Positions 11,913 to 24,900 of a stretch of 64,000 bases of DNA are shown here, piece by piece. This DNA is from Luidia sarsii (Eukaryota; Echinodermata; Asteroidea; Paxillosida; Luidiidae): positions 14,041,915 through 14,105,914 of the forward strand of contig OX465107.1 in assembly GCA_949987565.1 (NCBI GenBank), written 5' to 3'. Position 1 is the stretch's first letter, and each line of letters begins with the position of its first letter. The notes under the pieces are model-generated. The model did no database searches. It worked only from the letters and a program-made list of their open reading frames with translations, and had not been told where the DNA came from. A program made the translations under genes and the position numbers.

Positions 11913-14900
11913 ATGTCCGATTTCAGATTTCTTAATACTGGTCGATTGCCCGTTCCAAGGCCTCACCGCAGACCAAGTTTCACCTTTTTCATATTAAATT
12001 TGAAGGAGATATTAACTGGCAAAGTTTGTTTTTCCTTCCAGATTATCTCCGCCGACTGTTACGCGATCCTGCCCATACAACACAAGCTTCCTCGCTGATT
12101 AAAGTAAGTTCTCCTTGCATGATGATAATTTCATCATCAAATGTCCGATTTCAGATTTCTTAATACTGGTCGATTGCCCGTTCCAATGCCTCACAAAAGA
12201 AAAAGTTTCAGCTTTTTCATAATAAAATTGAAGGAGATATTATCTCGCAAAGTCTGTTTTTCTTTTCAGATTCTCTCCGCCGACTGTAATTTGCTACTGA
12301 CCATACAACACAAGCTGCCTCGCTGATTAAAGTAAGTTCTCATTGCATGATGATAGTTTTATCATCAAATGTCCGATTTCAGATTTCTTAATACTGGTCG
12401 ATTGCCCGTTCCAAGGCCTCACGGCAGACCAAGTTTCATCTTTTTCATATTAAATTTGAAGGAGATATTAACTAGCAAAGTTTGTTTTTCCTTCCAGATT
12501 ATCTCCGCCGACTGTTATGCGATCCTGCCCATACAACACAAGCTGCCTCGCTGATTAAAGTAAGTTCTCATTGCATGATGATAGTTTTATCATCAAATGT
12601 CCGATTGCAGATTTCTTAATACTGGTCGATTGCCCGTTCCAAGGCCTCACCGCAGACCAAGTTTCATCTTTTTCATATTAAATTTGAAGGAGATATTAAC
12701 TGGCAAAATTTGTTTTTCCTTCCAGATTATCTCCGCCGACTGTTACGCGATCCTGCCCATACAACACAAGCTTCCTCGCTGATTAAAGTAAGTTCTCTTT
12801 GCATGATAATAATTTCATCATCAAATGTCCGATTTCAGATTTCTTCAAACTGGTCGATTGCCCTTTCCAAGGCCTCACAGCAGAAAAAGTTTCAGTTTTT
12901 TCATGATAAAATTATGGGAGATATTAACTCGCAAAGTCTGTTTTTCTTTTCAGATTCTCTCCGCCGTGTGTAATTTGCTACTGCCCATACAACACAAGCT
13001 GCCTCGCTGATTAAAGTAAGTTCTCATTGCATGATGATAGTTTTATTATCAAATGTCCGATTTCAGATTTCTTAATACTGGTCGATTGCCCGTTCCAAGG
13101 CCTCACCGCAGACCAAGTTTCACCTTTTTCATATTAAATTTGAAGGAGATATTAACTGGCAAAGTTTGTTTTTCCTTCCAGATTATCTCCGCCGACTGTT
13201 ACGCGATCCTGCCCATACAACACAAGCTTCCTCGCTGATTAAAGTAAGTTCTCTTTGCATGATGATAATTTCATCATCAAATGTCCGATTTCAGATTTCT
13301 TAATACTGGTCGATTGCCCGTTCCAAGGCCTCACAAAAGAAAAAGTTTCAGCTTTTTCATAATAAAATTGAAGGAGATATTATCTCGCAAAGTCTGTTTT
13401 TCTTTTCAGATTCTCTCCGCCGACTGTAATTTGCTACTGACCATACAACACAAGCTGCCTCGCTGATTAAAGTAAGTTCTCATTGCATGATGATAGTTTT
13501 ATCATCAAATGTCCGATTTCAGATTTCTTAATACTGGTCGATTGCCCGTTCCAAGGCCTCACGGCAGACCAAGTTTCATCTTTTTCATATTAAATTTGAA
13601 GGAGATATTAACTAGCAAAGTTTGTTTTTCCTTCCAGATTATCTCCGCCGACTGTTATGCGATCCTGCCCATACAACACAAGCTGCCTCGCTGATTAAAG
13701 TAAGTTCTCATTGCATGATGATAGTTTTATCATCAAATGTCCGATTGCAGATTTCTTAATACTGGTCGATTGCCCGTTCCAAGGCCTCACCGCAGACCAA
13801 GTTTCATCTTTTTCATATTAAATTTGAAGGAGATATTAACTGGCAAAATTTGTTTTTCCTTCCAGATTATCTCCGCCGACTGTTACGCGATCCTGCCCAT
13901 ACAACACAAGCTTCCTCGCTGATTAAAGTAAGTTCTCTTTGCATGATAATAATTTCATCATCAAATGTCCGATTTCAGATTTCTTCAAACTGGTCGATTG
14001 CCCTTTCCAAGGCCTCACAGCAGAAAAAGTTTCAGTTTTTTCATGATAAAATTATGGGAGATATTAACTCGCAAAGTCTGTTTTTCTTTTCAGATTCTCT
14101 CCGCCGTGTGTAATTTGCTACTGCCCATACAACACAAGCTGCCTCGCTGATTAAAGTAAGTTCTCATTGCATGATGATAGTTTTATTATCAAATGTCCGA
14201 TTTCAGATTTCTTAATACTGGTCGATTGCCCGTTCCAAGGCCTCACCGCAGACCAAGTTTCACCTTTTTCATATTAAATTTGAAGGAGATATTAACTGGC
14301 AAAGTTTGTTTTTCCTTCCAGATTATCTCCGCCGACTGTTACGCGATCCTGCCCATACAACACAAGCTTCCTCGCTGATTAAAGTAAGTTCTCTTTGCAT
14401 GATGATAATTTCATCATCAAATGTCCGATTTCAGATTTCTTAATACTGGTCGATTGCCCGTTCCAAGGCCTCACAAAAGAAAAAGTTTCAGCTTTTTCAT
14501 AATAAAATTGAAGGAGATATTATCTCGCAAAGTCTGTTTTTCTTTTCAGATTCTCTCCGCCGACTGTAATTTGCTACTGACCATACAACACAAGCTGCCT
14601 CGCTGATTAAAGTAAGTTCTCATTGCATGATGATAGTTTTATCATCAATTGTCCGATTTCAGATTTCTTAATACTGGTCGATTGCCCGTTCCAAGGCCTC
14701 ACCGCAGACCAAGTTTCATCTTTTTCATATAAAATTTGAAGGAGATATTAACTGGCAAAATTTGTTTTTCCTTCCAGATTATCTCCGCCGACTGTTACGC
14801 GATCCTGCCCATACAACACAAGCTTCCTCGCTGATTAAAGTAAGTTCTCTTTGCATGATAATAATTTCATCATCAAATGTCCGATTTCAGATTTCCTCAA

Positions 14901-15104
14901 ACTGGTCGATTGCCCTTTCCAAGGCCTCACAGCAGAAAAAGTTTCAGTTTTTTCATGATAAAATTATGGGAGATATTAACTCGCAAAGTCTGTTTTTCTT
15001 TTCAGATTCTCTCCGCCGTGTGTAATTTGCTACTGCCCATACAACACAAGCTGCCTCGCTGATTAAAGTAAGTTCTCATTGCATGATGATAGTTTTATCA
15101 TCAA
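11913..15104. repeat. Higher-order repeat of five monomers (1,140 bp), with a contracted third copy
   Basis: Units at 11,913-13,052 recur at 13,053-14,192 and begin a third time at 14,193. Markers at exact 1,140-bp spacing include CACAAAAGAAAAAG (12,193/13,333/14,473), CACGGCAGACC (12,420/13,560), TTGCAG (12,603/13,743) and AATTATGGGAG (12,911/14,051). In the third copy the CACGGCAG and TTGCAG units are replaced by a single fused unit at 14,649-14,876. The next marker unit (14,877) is therefore only 912 bp after its counterpart at 13,965. Confidence 0.87.
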
Positions 15105-17608
15105 ATGTCCGATTTCAGATTTCTTAATACTGGTCGATTGCCCGTTCCAAGGCCTCACCGCAGACCAAGTTTCACCTTTTTCATATTAAATTTGAAGGAG
15201 ATATTAACTGGCAAAGTTTGTTTTTCCTTCCAGATTATCTCCGCCGACTGTTACGCGATCCTGCCCATACAACACAAGCTTCCTCGCTGATTAAAGTAAG
15301 TTCTCTTTGCATGATGATAATTTCATCATCAAATGTCCGATTTCAGATTTCTTCAAACTGGTCGATTGCCCTTTCCAAGGCCTCACAGCAGAAAAGTTTC
15401 AGCTTTTTCATAATAAAATTAAAGGAGATATTAACTCGCAAATTCTGTTTTTCTTTTCAGATTCTCTCCGCCGACTGTAATATGCTACTGCCCATACAAC
15501 ACAAGCTTCTTCGCTGATTAAAGTAAGTTCTCTTTGCATGATGATAATTTCATTATTAAATGTCCAATTACTGATTTCTGAATACTGGTCGATTGCCCTT
15601 TCTAAGGACTCACTGCAGACCAAGTTTCAGCTTTTTCATATTAAACTTGAAGGAGATATTAACTGGCAAAGTTTGTTTTTCCTTCCAGATTATCTCCGCC
15701 GACTGTTATGCGATCCTACCATACAACACAAGCTTCCTTGCTATTTAAAGTAAGTTCTCTTTGCATGATAATAATTTCATCATCAAATGTCCGATTTCAG
15801 ATTTCTTGAAACTGGTCGATTGCCCTTTCCAAGGCCTCACAGCAGAAAAGTTTCAGCTTTTTCATAATAAAATTAATGGAGATATTAACTCGCAAAGTCT
15901 GTTTTTCTTTTCAGATTCTCTCCGCCGACTGTAATTTGCTACTGACCATACAACACAAGCTGCCTCGCTGATTAAAGTAAGTTCTCATTGCATGATGATA
16001 GTTTTATCATCAAATGTCCGATTTCAGATTTCTTAATACTGGTCGATTGCCCTTTCCAAGGCCTCAAAGCAGAAAAGTTTCAGCTTTTTCATAATAAAAT
16101 TGATGGAGATATTAACTCGCAAAGTCTGTTTTTCTTTTCAGATTCTCTCCGCCGTGTGTAATTTGCTACTCCCCATACAACACAAGCTGCCTCGCTGATT
16201 AAAGTAAGTTCTCATTGCATGATGATAGTTTTATCATCAAATGTCCGATTTCAGATTTCTTAATACTGGTCGATTGCCCGTTCCAAGGCCTCACCGCACA
16301 CCAAGTTTCATCTTTTTCATATTAAATTTGAAGGAGATATTAACTGGCAAAGTTTGTTTTTCCTTCCAGATTATCTCCGCCGACTGTTATGCGATCCTCC
16401 ATATACAACACAAGCTTCCTCGCTGATTAAAGTAAGTTCTCTTTGCATGATGATAATTTCATCATCAAATGTCCGATTTCAGATTTCTTAATACTGGTCG
16501 ATTGCCCGTTCCAAGGCCTCACAGCAGAAAAAGTTTCAGCTTTTTCATAATAAAATTTAAGGAGATATTATCTCGCAAAGTCTGTTTTTCTTTTCAGATT
16601 CTCTCCGCCGACTGTAATTTGCTACTGACCATACAACACAAGCTGCCTCGCTGATTAACGTAAGTTCTCATTGCATGATGATAGTTTTATCATCAAATGT
16701 CCGATTTCAGATTTCTTAATACTGGTCGATTGCCCGTTCCAAGGCCTCACCGCAGACCAAGTTTCACCTTTTTCATATTAAATTTAAAGGAGATATTAAC
16801 TGGCAAAGTTTGTTTTTCTTCCAGATTATCTCCGCAGACTGTTACGCGATCCTGCCCATACAACACAAGCTTCCTCGCTGATTAAAGTATGTTCTCTTTG
16901 CATGATGATAATTTCATCATCAAATGTCCGATTTCAGATTTCTTAATACTGGTCGATTGCCCGTTCCAAGGCCTCACAGCAGAAAAAGTTTCATCTTTTT
17001 CATAATAGAATTGAAGGAGATATTATCTCGCAAAGTCTGTTTTTCTTTTCAGATTCTCTCCGCCGACTGTAATTTGCTACTGACCATACAACACAAGCTG
17101 CCTCGCTGATTAAAGTAAGTTCTCATTGCATGATGATAGTTTTATCATCAAATGTCTAATTTCAGATTTCTTAATACTGGTCGATTGCCCGTTCCAAGGC
17201 CTCACCGCAGACCAAGTTTCACCTTTTTTCATATTAAATTTGAAGGAGATATTAACTGGCAAAGTTTGTTTTTCCTTCCAGATTATCTCCGCCGACTGTT
17301 ACGCGATCCTGCCCATACAACACAAGCTTCCTCGCTGATTAAAGTAAGTTCTCATTGCATGATGATAGTTTTATCATCAAATGTCCGATTTCAGATTTCT
17401 TAATACTGGTCGATTGCCCGTTCCAAGGCCTCACCGCAGACCAAGTTTCATCTTTTTCATATTAAATTTGAAGGAGATATTAACTGGCAAAGTTTGTTTT
17501 TCCTTCCAGATTATCTCCGCCGACTGTTATGCGATCCTGCCCATACAACACAAGCTGCCTCGCTGATTAAAGTAAGTTCTCATTGCATGATGATAGTTTT
17601 ATCATCAA

Positions 17609-18516
17609 ATGTCCGATTTCAGATTTCGTAATACTGGTCGATTGCCCGTTCCAAGGTTTCACCGCAGACCAAGTTTCACCTTTTTCATATTAAATTTGAA
17701 GGAGATATTAACTGGCAAAGTTTGTTTTTCCTTCCAGATTATCTCCGCCGACTGTTACGCGATCCTGCCCATACAACACAAGCTTCCTCGCTGATTAAAG
17801 TAAGTTCTCTTTGCATGATAATAATTTCACCATCAAATGTCCGATTTCAGATTTCTTCAAACTGGTCGATTGCCCTTTCCAAGGCCTCACAGCAGAAAAA
17901 GTTTCAGCTTTTTCATAATAAAATTAATGGAGATATTAACTCGCAGTCTGTTTTTCTTTTCAGATTCTCTCCGGCGTGTGTAATTTGCTACTGCCCATAC
18001 AACACAAGCTGCCTCGCTGATTAAAATAAGTTCTCATTGCATGATGATAGTTTTATCATCAAATGTCCGATTTCAGATTTCGTAATACTGGTCGATTGCC
18101 CGTTCCAAGGTTTCACCGCAGACCAAGTTTCACCTTTTTCATATTAAATTTGAAGGAGATATTAACTGGCAAAGTTTGTTTTTCCTTCCAGATTATCTCC
18201 GCCGACTGTTACGCGATCCTGCCCATACAACACAAGCTTCCTCGCTGATTAAAGTAAGTTCTCTTTGCATGATAATAATTTCACCATCAAATGTCCGATT
18301 TCAGATTTCTTCAAACTGGTCGATTGCCCTTTCCAAGGCCTCACAGCAGAAAAAGTTTCAGCTTTTTCATAATAAAATTAATGGAGATATTAACTCGCAG
18401 TCTGTTTTTCTTTTCAGATTCTCTCCGGCGTGTGTAATTTGCTACTGCCCATACAACACAAGCTGCCTCGCTGATTAAAATAAGTTCTCATTGCATGATG
18501 ATAGTTTTATCATCAA
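17609..18516. repeat. 454-bp dimer duplicated in tandem
   Basis: The two-monomer block at 17,609-18,062 is followed by what looks like an identical block at 18,063-18,516. Shared marks are TTTCGTAATAC, CCAAGGTTTCACC, the TTTCACCATC change and the 226-bp second unit with CTCGCAGTCTG, which lacks two A residues. Near identity suggests this is among the youngest duplications in the window. Confidence 0.87.
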
Positions 18517-18969
18517 ATGTCCGATTTCAGATTTCTTAATACTGGTCGATTGCCCGTTCCAAGGCCTCACCGCAGACCAAGTTTCACCTTTTTCATATTA
18601 AATTTGAAGGAGATATTAACTGGCAAAGTTTGTTTTTCCTTCCAAATTATCTCCGCCGACTGTTACGCGATCCTGCCCATACAACACAGCTTCCTCGCTG
18701 ATTAAAGTAAGTTCTCTTTGCATGATGATAATTTCATCATCAAATGTCCGATTTCAGATTTCTTCAAACTGGTCGATTGCCCTTTCCAAGGCCTCACAGC
18801 AGAAAAAGTTTCAGCTTTTTCATAATAAAATTAATGGAGATATTAACTCGCAGTCTGTTTTTCTTTTCAGAATCTCTCCGCCGTGTGTAATTTGCTACTG
18901 CCCATACAACACAAGCTGCCTCGCTGATGAAAGTAAGTTCTCATTGCATGATGATAGTTTTATCATCAA

Positions 18970-21900
18970 ATGTCCGATTTCAGATTTCTTAATACTGGTC
19001 GATTGCCCGTTCCAAGGCCTCACCGCAGACCAAGTTTCACCTTTTTCATATTAAATTTGAAGGAGATATTAACTGGCAAAGTTTGTTTTTCCTTCCAGAT
19101 TATCTCCGCCGACTGTTACGCGATCCTGCCCATACAACACAAGCTTCCTCGCTGATTAAAGTAAGTTCTCTTTGCATGATGATAATTTCATCATCAAATG
19201 TCCGATTTCAGATTTCTTAATACTGGTCGATTGCCCGTTCCAAGGCCTCACAGCAGAAAAAGTTTCAGCTTTTTCATAATAAAATTGAAGGAGATATTAA
19301 CTCGCAAAGTCTGTTTTTCTTTTCAGATTCTCTCCGCCGACTGTAATTTGCTACTGCCCATACAACACAAGCTTCCTCGCTGATTAAAGTAAGTTCTCTT
19401 TGCATGATGATAATTTAATTATTAAATGTCCAATTACTGATTTCTTAATACTGATCGATTGCCCTTTCTAAGGACTCACTGCAGACCAAGTTTCAGCTTT
19501 TTCATATTAAATTTGAAGGAGATATTAACTGGCAAAGTTTGTTTTTCCTTCCAGATTATCTCCGCCGACTGTTATGCGATCCTGCCCATACAACACAAGC
19601 TGCCTCGCTGATTAAAGTAAGTTCTCATTGCATGATGATAGTTTTATCATCAAATGTCCGATTTCAGATTTCTTAATACTGGTCGATTGCCCGTTCCAAG
19701 GTTTCACCGCAGACCAAGTTTCATCTTTTTCATATTAAATTTGAAGGAGATATTAACTGGCAAAGTTTGTTTTTCCTTCCAGATTATCTCCGCCGACTGT
19801 TATGCGATCCTGCCCATACAACACAAGCTGCCTCGCTGATTAAAGTAAGTTCTCATTGCATGATGATAGTTTTATCATCAAATGTCCGATTTCAGATTTC
19901 GTAATACTGGTCGATTGCCCGTTCCAAGGTTTCACCGCAGACCAAGTTTCACCTTTTTCATATTAAATTTGAAGGAGATATTAACTGGCAAAGTTTGTTT
20001 TTCCTTCCAGATTATCTCCGCCGACTGTTACGCGATCCTGCCCATACAACACAAGCTTCCTCGCTGATTAAAGTAAGTTCTCTTTGCATGATAATAATTT
20101 CATCATCAAATGTCCGATTTCAGATTTCTTCAAACTGGTCGATTGCCCATTCCAAGGCCTTACAGCAGAAAAAGTTTCAGCTTTTTCATAATAAAATTAA
20201 TGGAGATATTAACTCGCAGTCTGTTTTTCTTTTCAGATTCTCTCCGGCGTTTGTAATTTGCTACTGCCCATACAACACAAGCTGCCTCGCTGATTAAATT
20301 AAGTTCTCATTGCATGATGATAGTTTTATCATCAAATGTCCGATTTCAGATTTCTTAATACTGGTCGATTGCCCGTTCCAAGGCCTCACCGCAGACCAAG
20401 TTTCACCTTTTTCATATTAAATTTGAAGGAGATATTAACTGGCAAAGTTTGTTTTTCCTTCCAGATTATCTCCGTCGACTGTTACGCGATCCTGCCCATA
20501 CAACACAAGCTTCCTCGCTGATTAAAGTAAGTTCTCTTTGCATGATGATAATTTCATCATCAAATGTCCGATTTCAGATTTCTTAATACTGGTCGATTGC
20601 CCGTTCCAAGGCCTCACAGCAGAAAAAGTTTCAGCTTTTTCATAATAAAATTGAAGGAGATATTAACTCGCAAAGTCTGTTTTTCTTTTCAGATTCTCTC
20701 CGCCGACTGTAATTTGCTACTGCCCATACAACACAAGCTTCCTCGCTGATTAAAGTAAGTTCTCTTTGCATGATGATAATTTCATTATTAAATGTCCAAT
20801 TACTGATTTCTTAATACTGGTCGATTGCCCTTTCAAAGGACTCACTGCAGACCAAGTTTCAGCTTTTTCATATTAAATTTGAAGGAGATATTAACTGGCA
20901 AAGTTTGTTTTTCCTTCCAGATTATCTCCGCCGACTGTTATGCGATCCTGCCCATACAACACAAGCTGCCTCGCTGACTAAAGTAAGTTCTCATTGCATG
21001 ATGATAGTTTTATCATCAAATGTCCGATTTCAGATTTCGTAATACTGGTCGATTGCCCGTTCCAAGGTTTCACCGCAGACCAAGTTTCACCTTTTTCATA
21101 TTAAATTTGAAGGAGATATTAACTGGCAAAGTTTGTTTTTCCTTCCAGATTATCTCCGCCGACTGTTACGCGATCCTGCCCATACAACACAAGCTTCCTC
21201 GCTGATTAAAGTAAGTTCTCTTTGCATGATAATAATTTCATCATCAAATGTCCGATTTCAGATTTCTTCAAACTGGTCGATTGCCCTTTCCAAGGCCTCA
21301 CAGCAGAAAAAGTTTCAGCTTTTTCATAATAAAATTAATGGAGATATTAACTCGCAGTCTGTTTTTCTTTTCAGATTCTCTCCGGCGTGTGTAATTTGCT
21401 ACTGCCCATACAACACAAGCTGCCTCGCTGATTAAATTAAGTTCTCATTGCATGATGATAGTTTTATCATCAAATGTCCGATTTCAGATTTCTTAATACT
21501 GGTCGATTGCCCGTTCCAAGGCCTCACCGCAGACCAAGTTTCACCTTTTTCATATTAAATTTGAAGGAGATATTAACTGGCAAAGTTTGTTTTTCCTTCC
21601 AGATTATCTCCGCCGACTGTTACGCGATCCTGCCCATACAACACAGCTTCCTCGCTGATTAAAGTAAGTTCTCTTTGCATTATGATAATTTCATCATCAA
21701 ATGTCCGATTTCAGATTTCTTCAAACTGGTCGATTGCCCTTTCCAAGGCCTCACAGCACAAAAAGTTTCAGCTTTTTCATAATAAAATTAATGGAGATAT
21801 TAACTCGCAGTCTGTTTTTCTTTTCAGAATCTCTCCGCCGTGTGTAATTTGCTACTGCCCATACAACACAAGCTGCCTCGCTGATGAAAGTAAGTTCTCA

Positions 21901-24900
21901 TTGCATGATGATAGTTTTATCATCAAATGTCCGATTTCAGATTTCTTAATACTGGTCGATTGCCCGTTCCAAGGCCTCACCGCGGACCAAGTTTAACCTT
22001 TTTCATATTAAATTTGAAGGAGATATTAACTGGCAAAGTTTGTTTTTCCTTCCAGATTATCTCCGCCGACTGTTACGCGATCCTGCCCATACAACACAAG
22101 CTTCCTCGCTGATTACAGTAAGTTCTCTTTGCATGATGATAATTTCATTAGTAAATGTCCAATTACTGATTTCTTAATACTGGTCGATTGCCCTTTCTAA
22201 GGACTCACTGCAGACCAAGTTTCAGCTTTTTCATATTAAATTTGAAGGAGATATTAACTGGCAAAGTTTGTTTTTCCTTCCAGATTATCTCCGCCGACTG
22301 TTACGCGATCCTGCCCATACAACACAAGCTTCCTCGCTGATTAAAGTAAGTTCTCTTTGCATGATGATAATTTTATCATTAAACGTCCGATTACTGATTT
22401 CTTAATACTGGTCGATTGCCCGTTCCAAGGCCTCACCGCAGACCAAGTTTCACCTTTTTCTTATTAAATTTGAAGGAGATATTACCTGGCAAAGTTTGTT
22501 TTTCCTTCCAGATTATCTCCGCCGACTGTTATGCGATCCTACCATACAACACAAGCTTCCTCGCTAATTAAAATAAGTTCTCTTTGCATGATGATAATTT
22601 CATCATCAAATGTCCGATTTCAGATTTCATCAAACTGGTCGATTGCCCTTTCCAAGGCCTCACAGCAGAAAAGGTTTCAGCTTTTTTATACTAAAATTGA
22701 AGGAGATACTAACGCGCAAACTGTGTTTTTCCTTCCAGATTCTCTCCGCCGACTGTTATGCGATCCTGCCATACAACACAAGCCTCCTCGCTGATTAAAG
22801 TAAGTTCTCTTTGCATGATGATGAATTCATCATCAAATGTCCGATTTCAGATTTCTTCAAACTGGTCGATTGCCCTTTCCAAGGCCTCACAGCAGAAAAA
22901 GTTTCAGCTTTTTCATAATAAAATTAATGGAGATATTAACTCGCAGTCTGTTTTTCTTTTCAGATTCTCTCCGGCGTGTGTAATTTGCTACTGCCCATAC
23001 AACACAAGCTACCTCGCTGATTAAAGTAAGTTCTCATTGCATGATGATAGTTTTATCATCAAATGTCCGATTTCAGATTTCTTAATACTGGTCGATTGCC
23101 CGTTCCAAGGCCTCACCGCAGACCAAGTTTCACCTTTTTCATATTAAATTTGAAGGAGATATTAACTGGCAAAGTTTGTTTTTCCTTCCAGATTATCTCC
23201 GCCGACTGTTACGCGATCCTGCCCATACAACACAGCTTCCTCGCTGATTAAAGTAAGTTCTCTTTGCATGATGATAATTTCATCATCAAATGTCCGATTT
23301 CAGATTTCTTCAAACTGGTCGATTGCCCTTTCCAAGGCCTCACAGCACAAAAAGTTTCAGCTTTTTCATAATAAAATTAATGGAGATATTAACTCGCAGT
23401 CTGTTTTTCTTTTCAGAATCTCTCCGCCGTGTGTAATTTGCTACTGCCCATACAACACAAGCTGCCTCGCTGATGAAAGTAAGTTCTCATTGCATGATGA
23501 TAGTTTTATCATCAAATGTCCGATTTCAGATTTCTTAATACTGGTCGATTGCCCGTTCCAAGGCCTCACCGCGGACCAAGTTTCACCTTTTTCATATTAA
23601 ATTTGAAGGAGATATTAACTGGCAAAGTTTGTTTTTCCTTCCAGATTATCTCCGCCGACTGTTACGCGATCCTGCCCATACAACACAAGCTTCCTCGCTG
23701 ATTACAGTAAGTTCTCTTTGCATTATGATAATTTCATCATCAAATGTCCGATTTCGGATTTCTTAATACTGGTCGATTGCCCGTTCCAAGGCCTCACAGC
23801 AGAAAAAGTTTCAGCTTTTTCATAATAAAATTGAAGGAGATATTAACTCGCAAAGTCTGTTTTTCTTTTCAGATTCTCTCCGCCGACTGTAATTTGCTAC
23901 TGCCCATACAACACAAGCTTCCTCGCTGATTAAAGTAAGTTCTCTTTGCATGATGATAATTTCATTATTAAATGTCCAATTACTGATTTCTTAATACTGG
24001 TCGATTGCCCTTTCTAAGGACTCACTGCAGACCAAGTTTCAGCTTTTTCATATTAAATTTGAAGGAGATATTAACTGGCAAAGTTTGTTTTTCCTTCCAG
24101 ATTATCTCCGCCGACTGTTATGCGATCCTGCCCATACAACACAAGCTGCCTCGCTGATTAAAGTAAGTTCTCATTGCATGATGATAGTTTTATCATCAAA
24201 TGTCCGATTTCAGATTTATTAATACTGGTCGATTGCCCGTTCCAAGGCCTCACGGCAGACCAAGTTTCACCTTTTTCATATTAAATTTGAAGGAGATATT
24301 AACTGGCAAAGTTTGTTTTTCCTTCCACATTATCTCCGCCGACTGTTACGCGATCCTGCCCATACAACACAAGCTTCCTCGCTGATTAAAGTAAGTTCTC
24401 ATTGCATGATGATAGTTTTATCATCAAATGTCCGATTTCAGATTTCTTAATACTGGTCGATTGCCCGTTCCAAGGCCTCACCGCAGACCAAGTTTCATCT
24501 TTTTCATATTAAATTTGAAGGAGATATTAACTGGCAAAGTTTGTTTTTCCTTCCAGATTATCTCCGCCGACTGTTACGCGATCCTGCCCATACAACACAG
24601 CTTCCTCGCTGATTAAAGTAAGTTCTCTTTGCATGATGATAATTTCATTATCAAATGTCCGATTTCAGATTTCTTCAAACTGGTCGATTGCCCTTTCCAA
24701 GGCCTCACATCAGAAAAAGTTTCAGCTTTTTCATAATAAAATTGAAGGAGATATTAACTCGCAAAGTCTGTTTTTCTTTTCAGATTCTCTCCGCCGACTG
24801 TAATTTGCTACTGCCCATACAACACAAGCTTCCTCGCTGATTAAAGTAAGTTCTCTTTGCATGATGATAATTTCATTATTAAATGTCCAATTACTGATTT

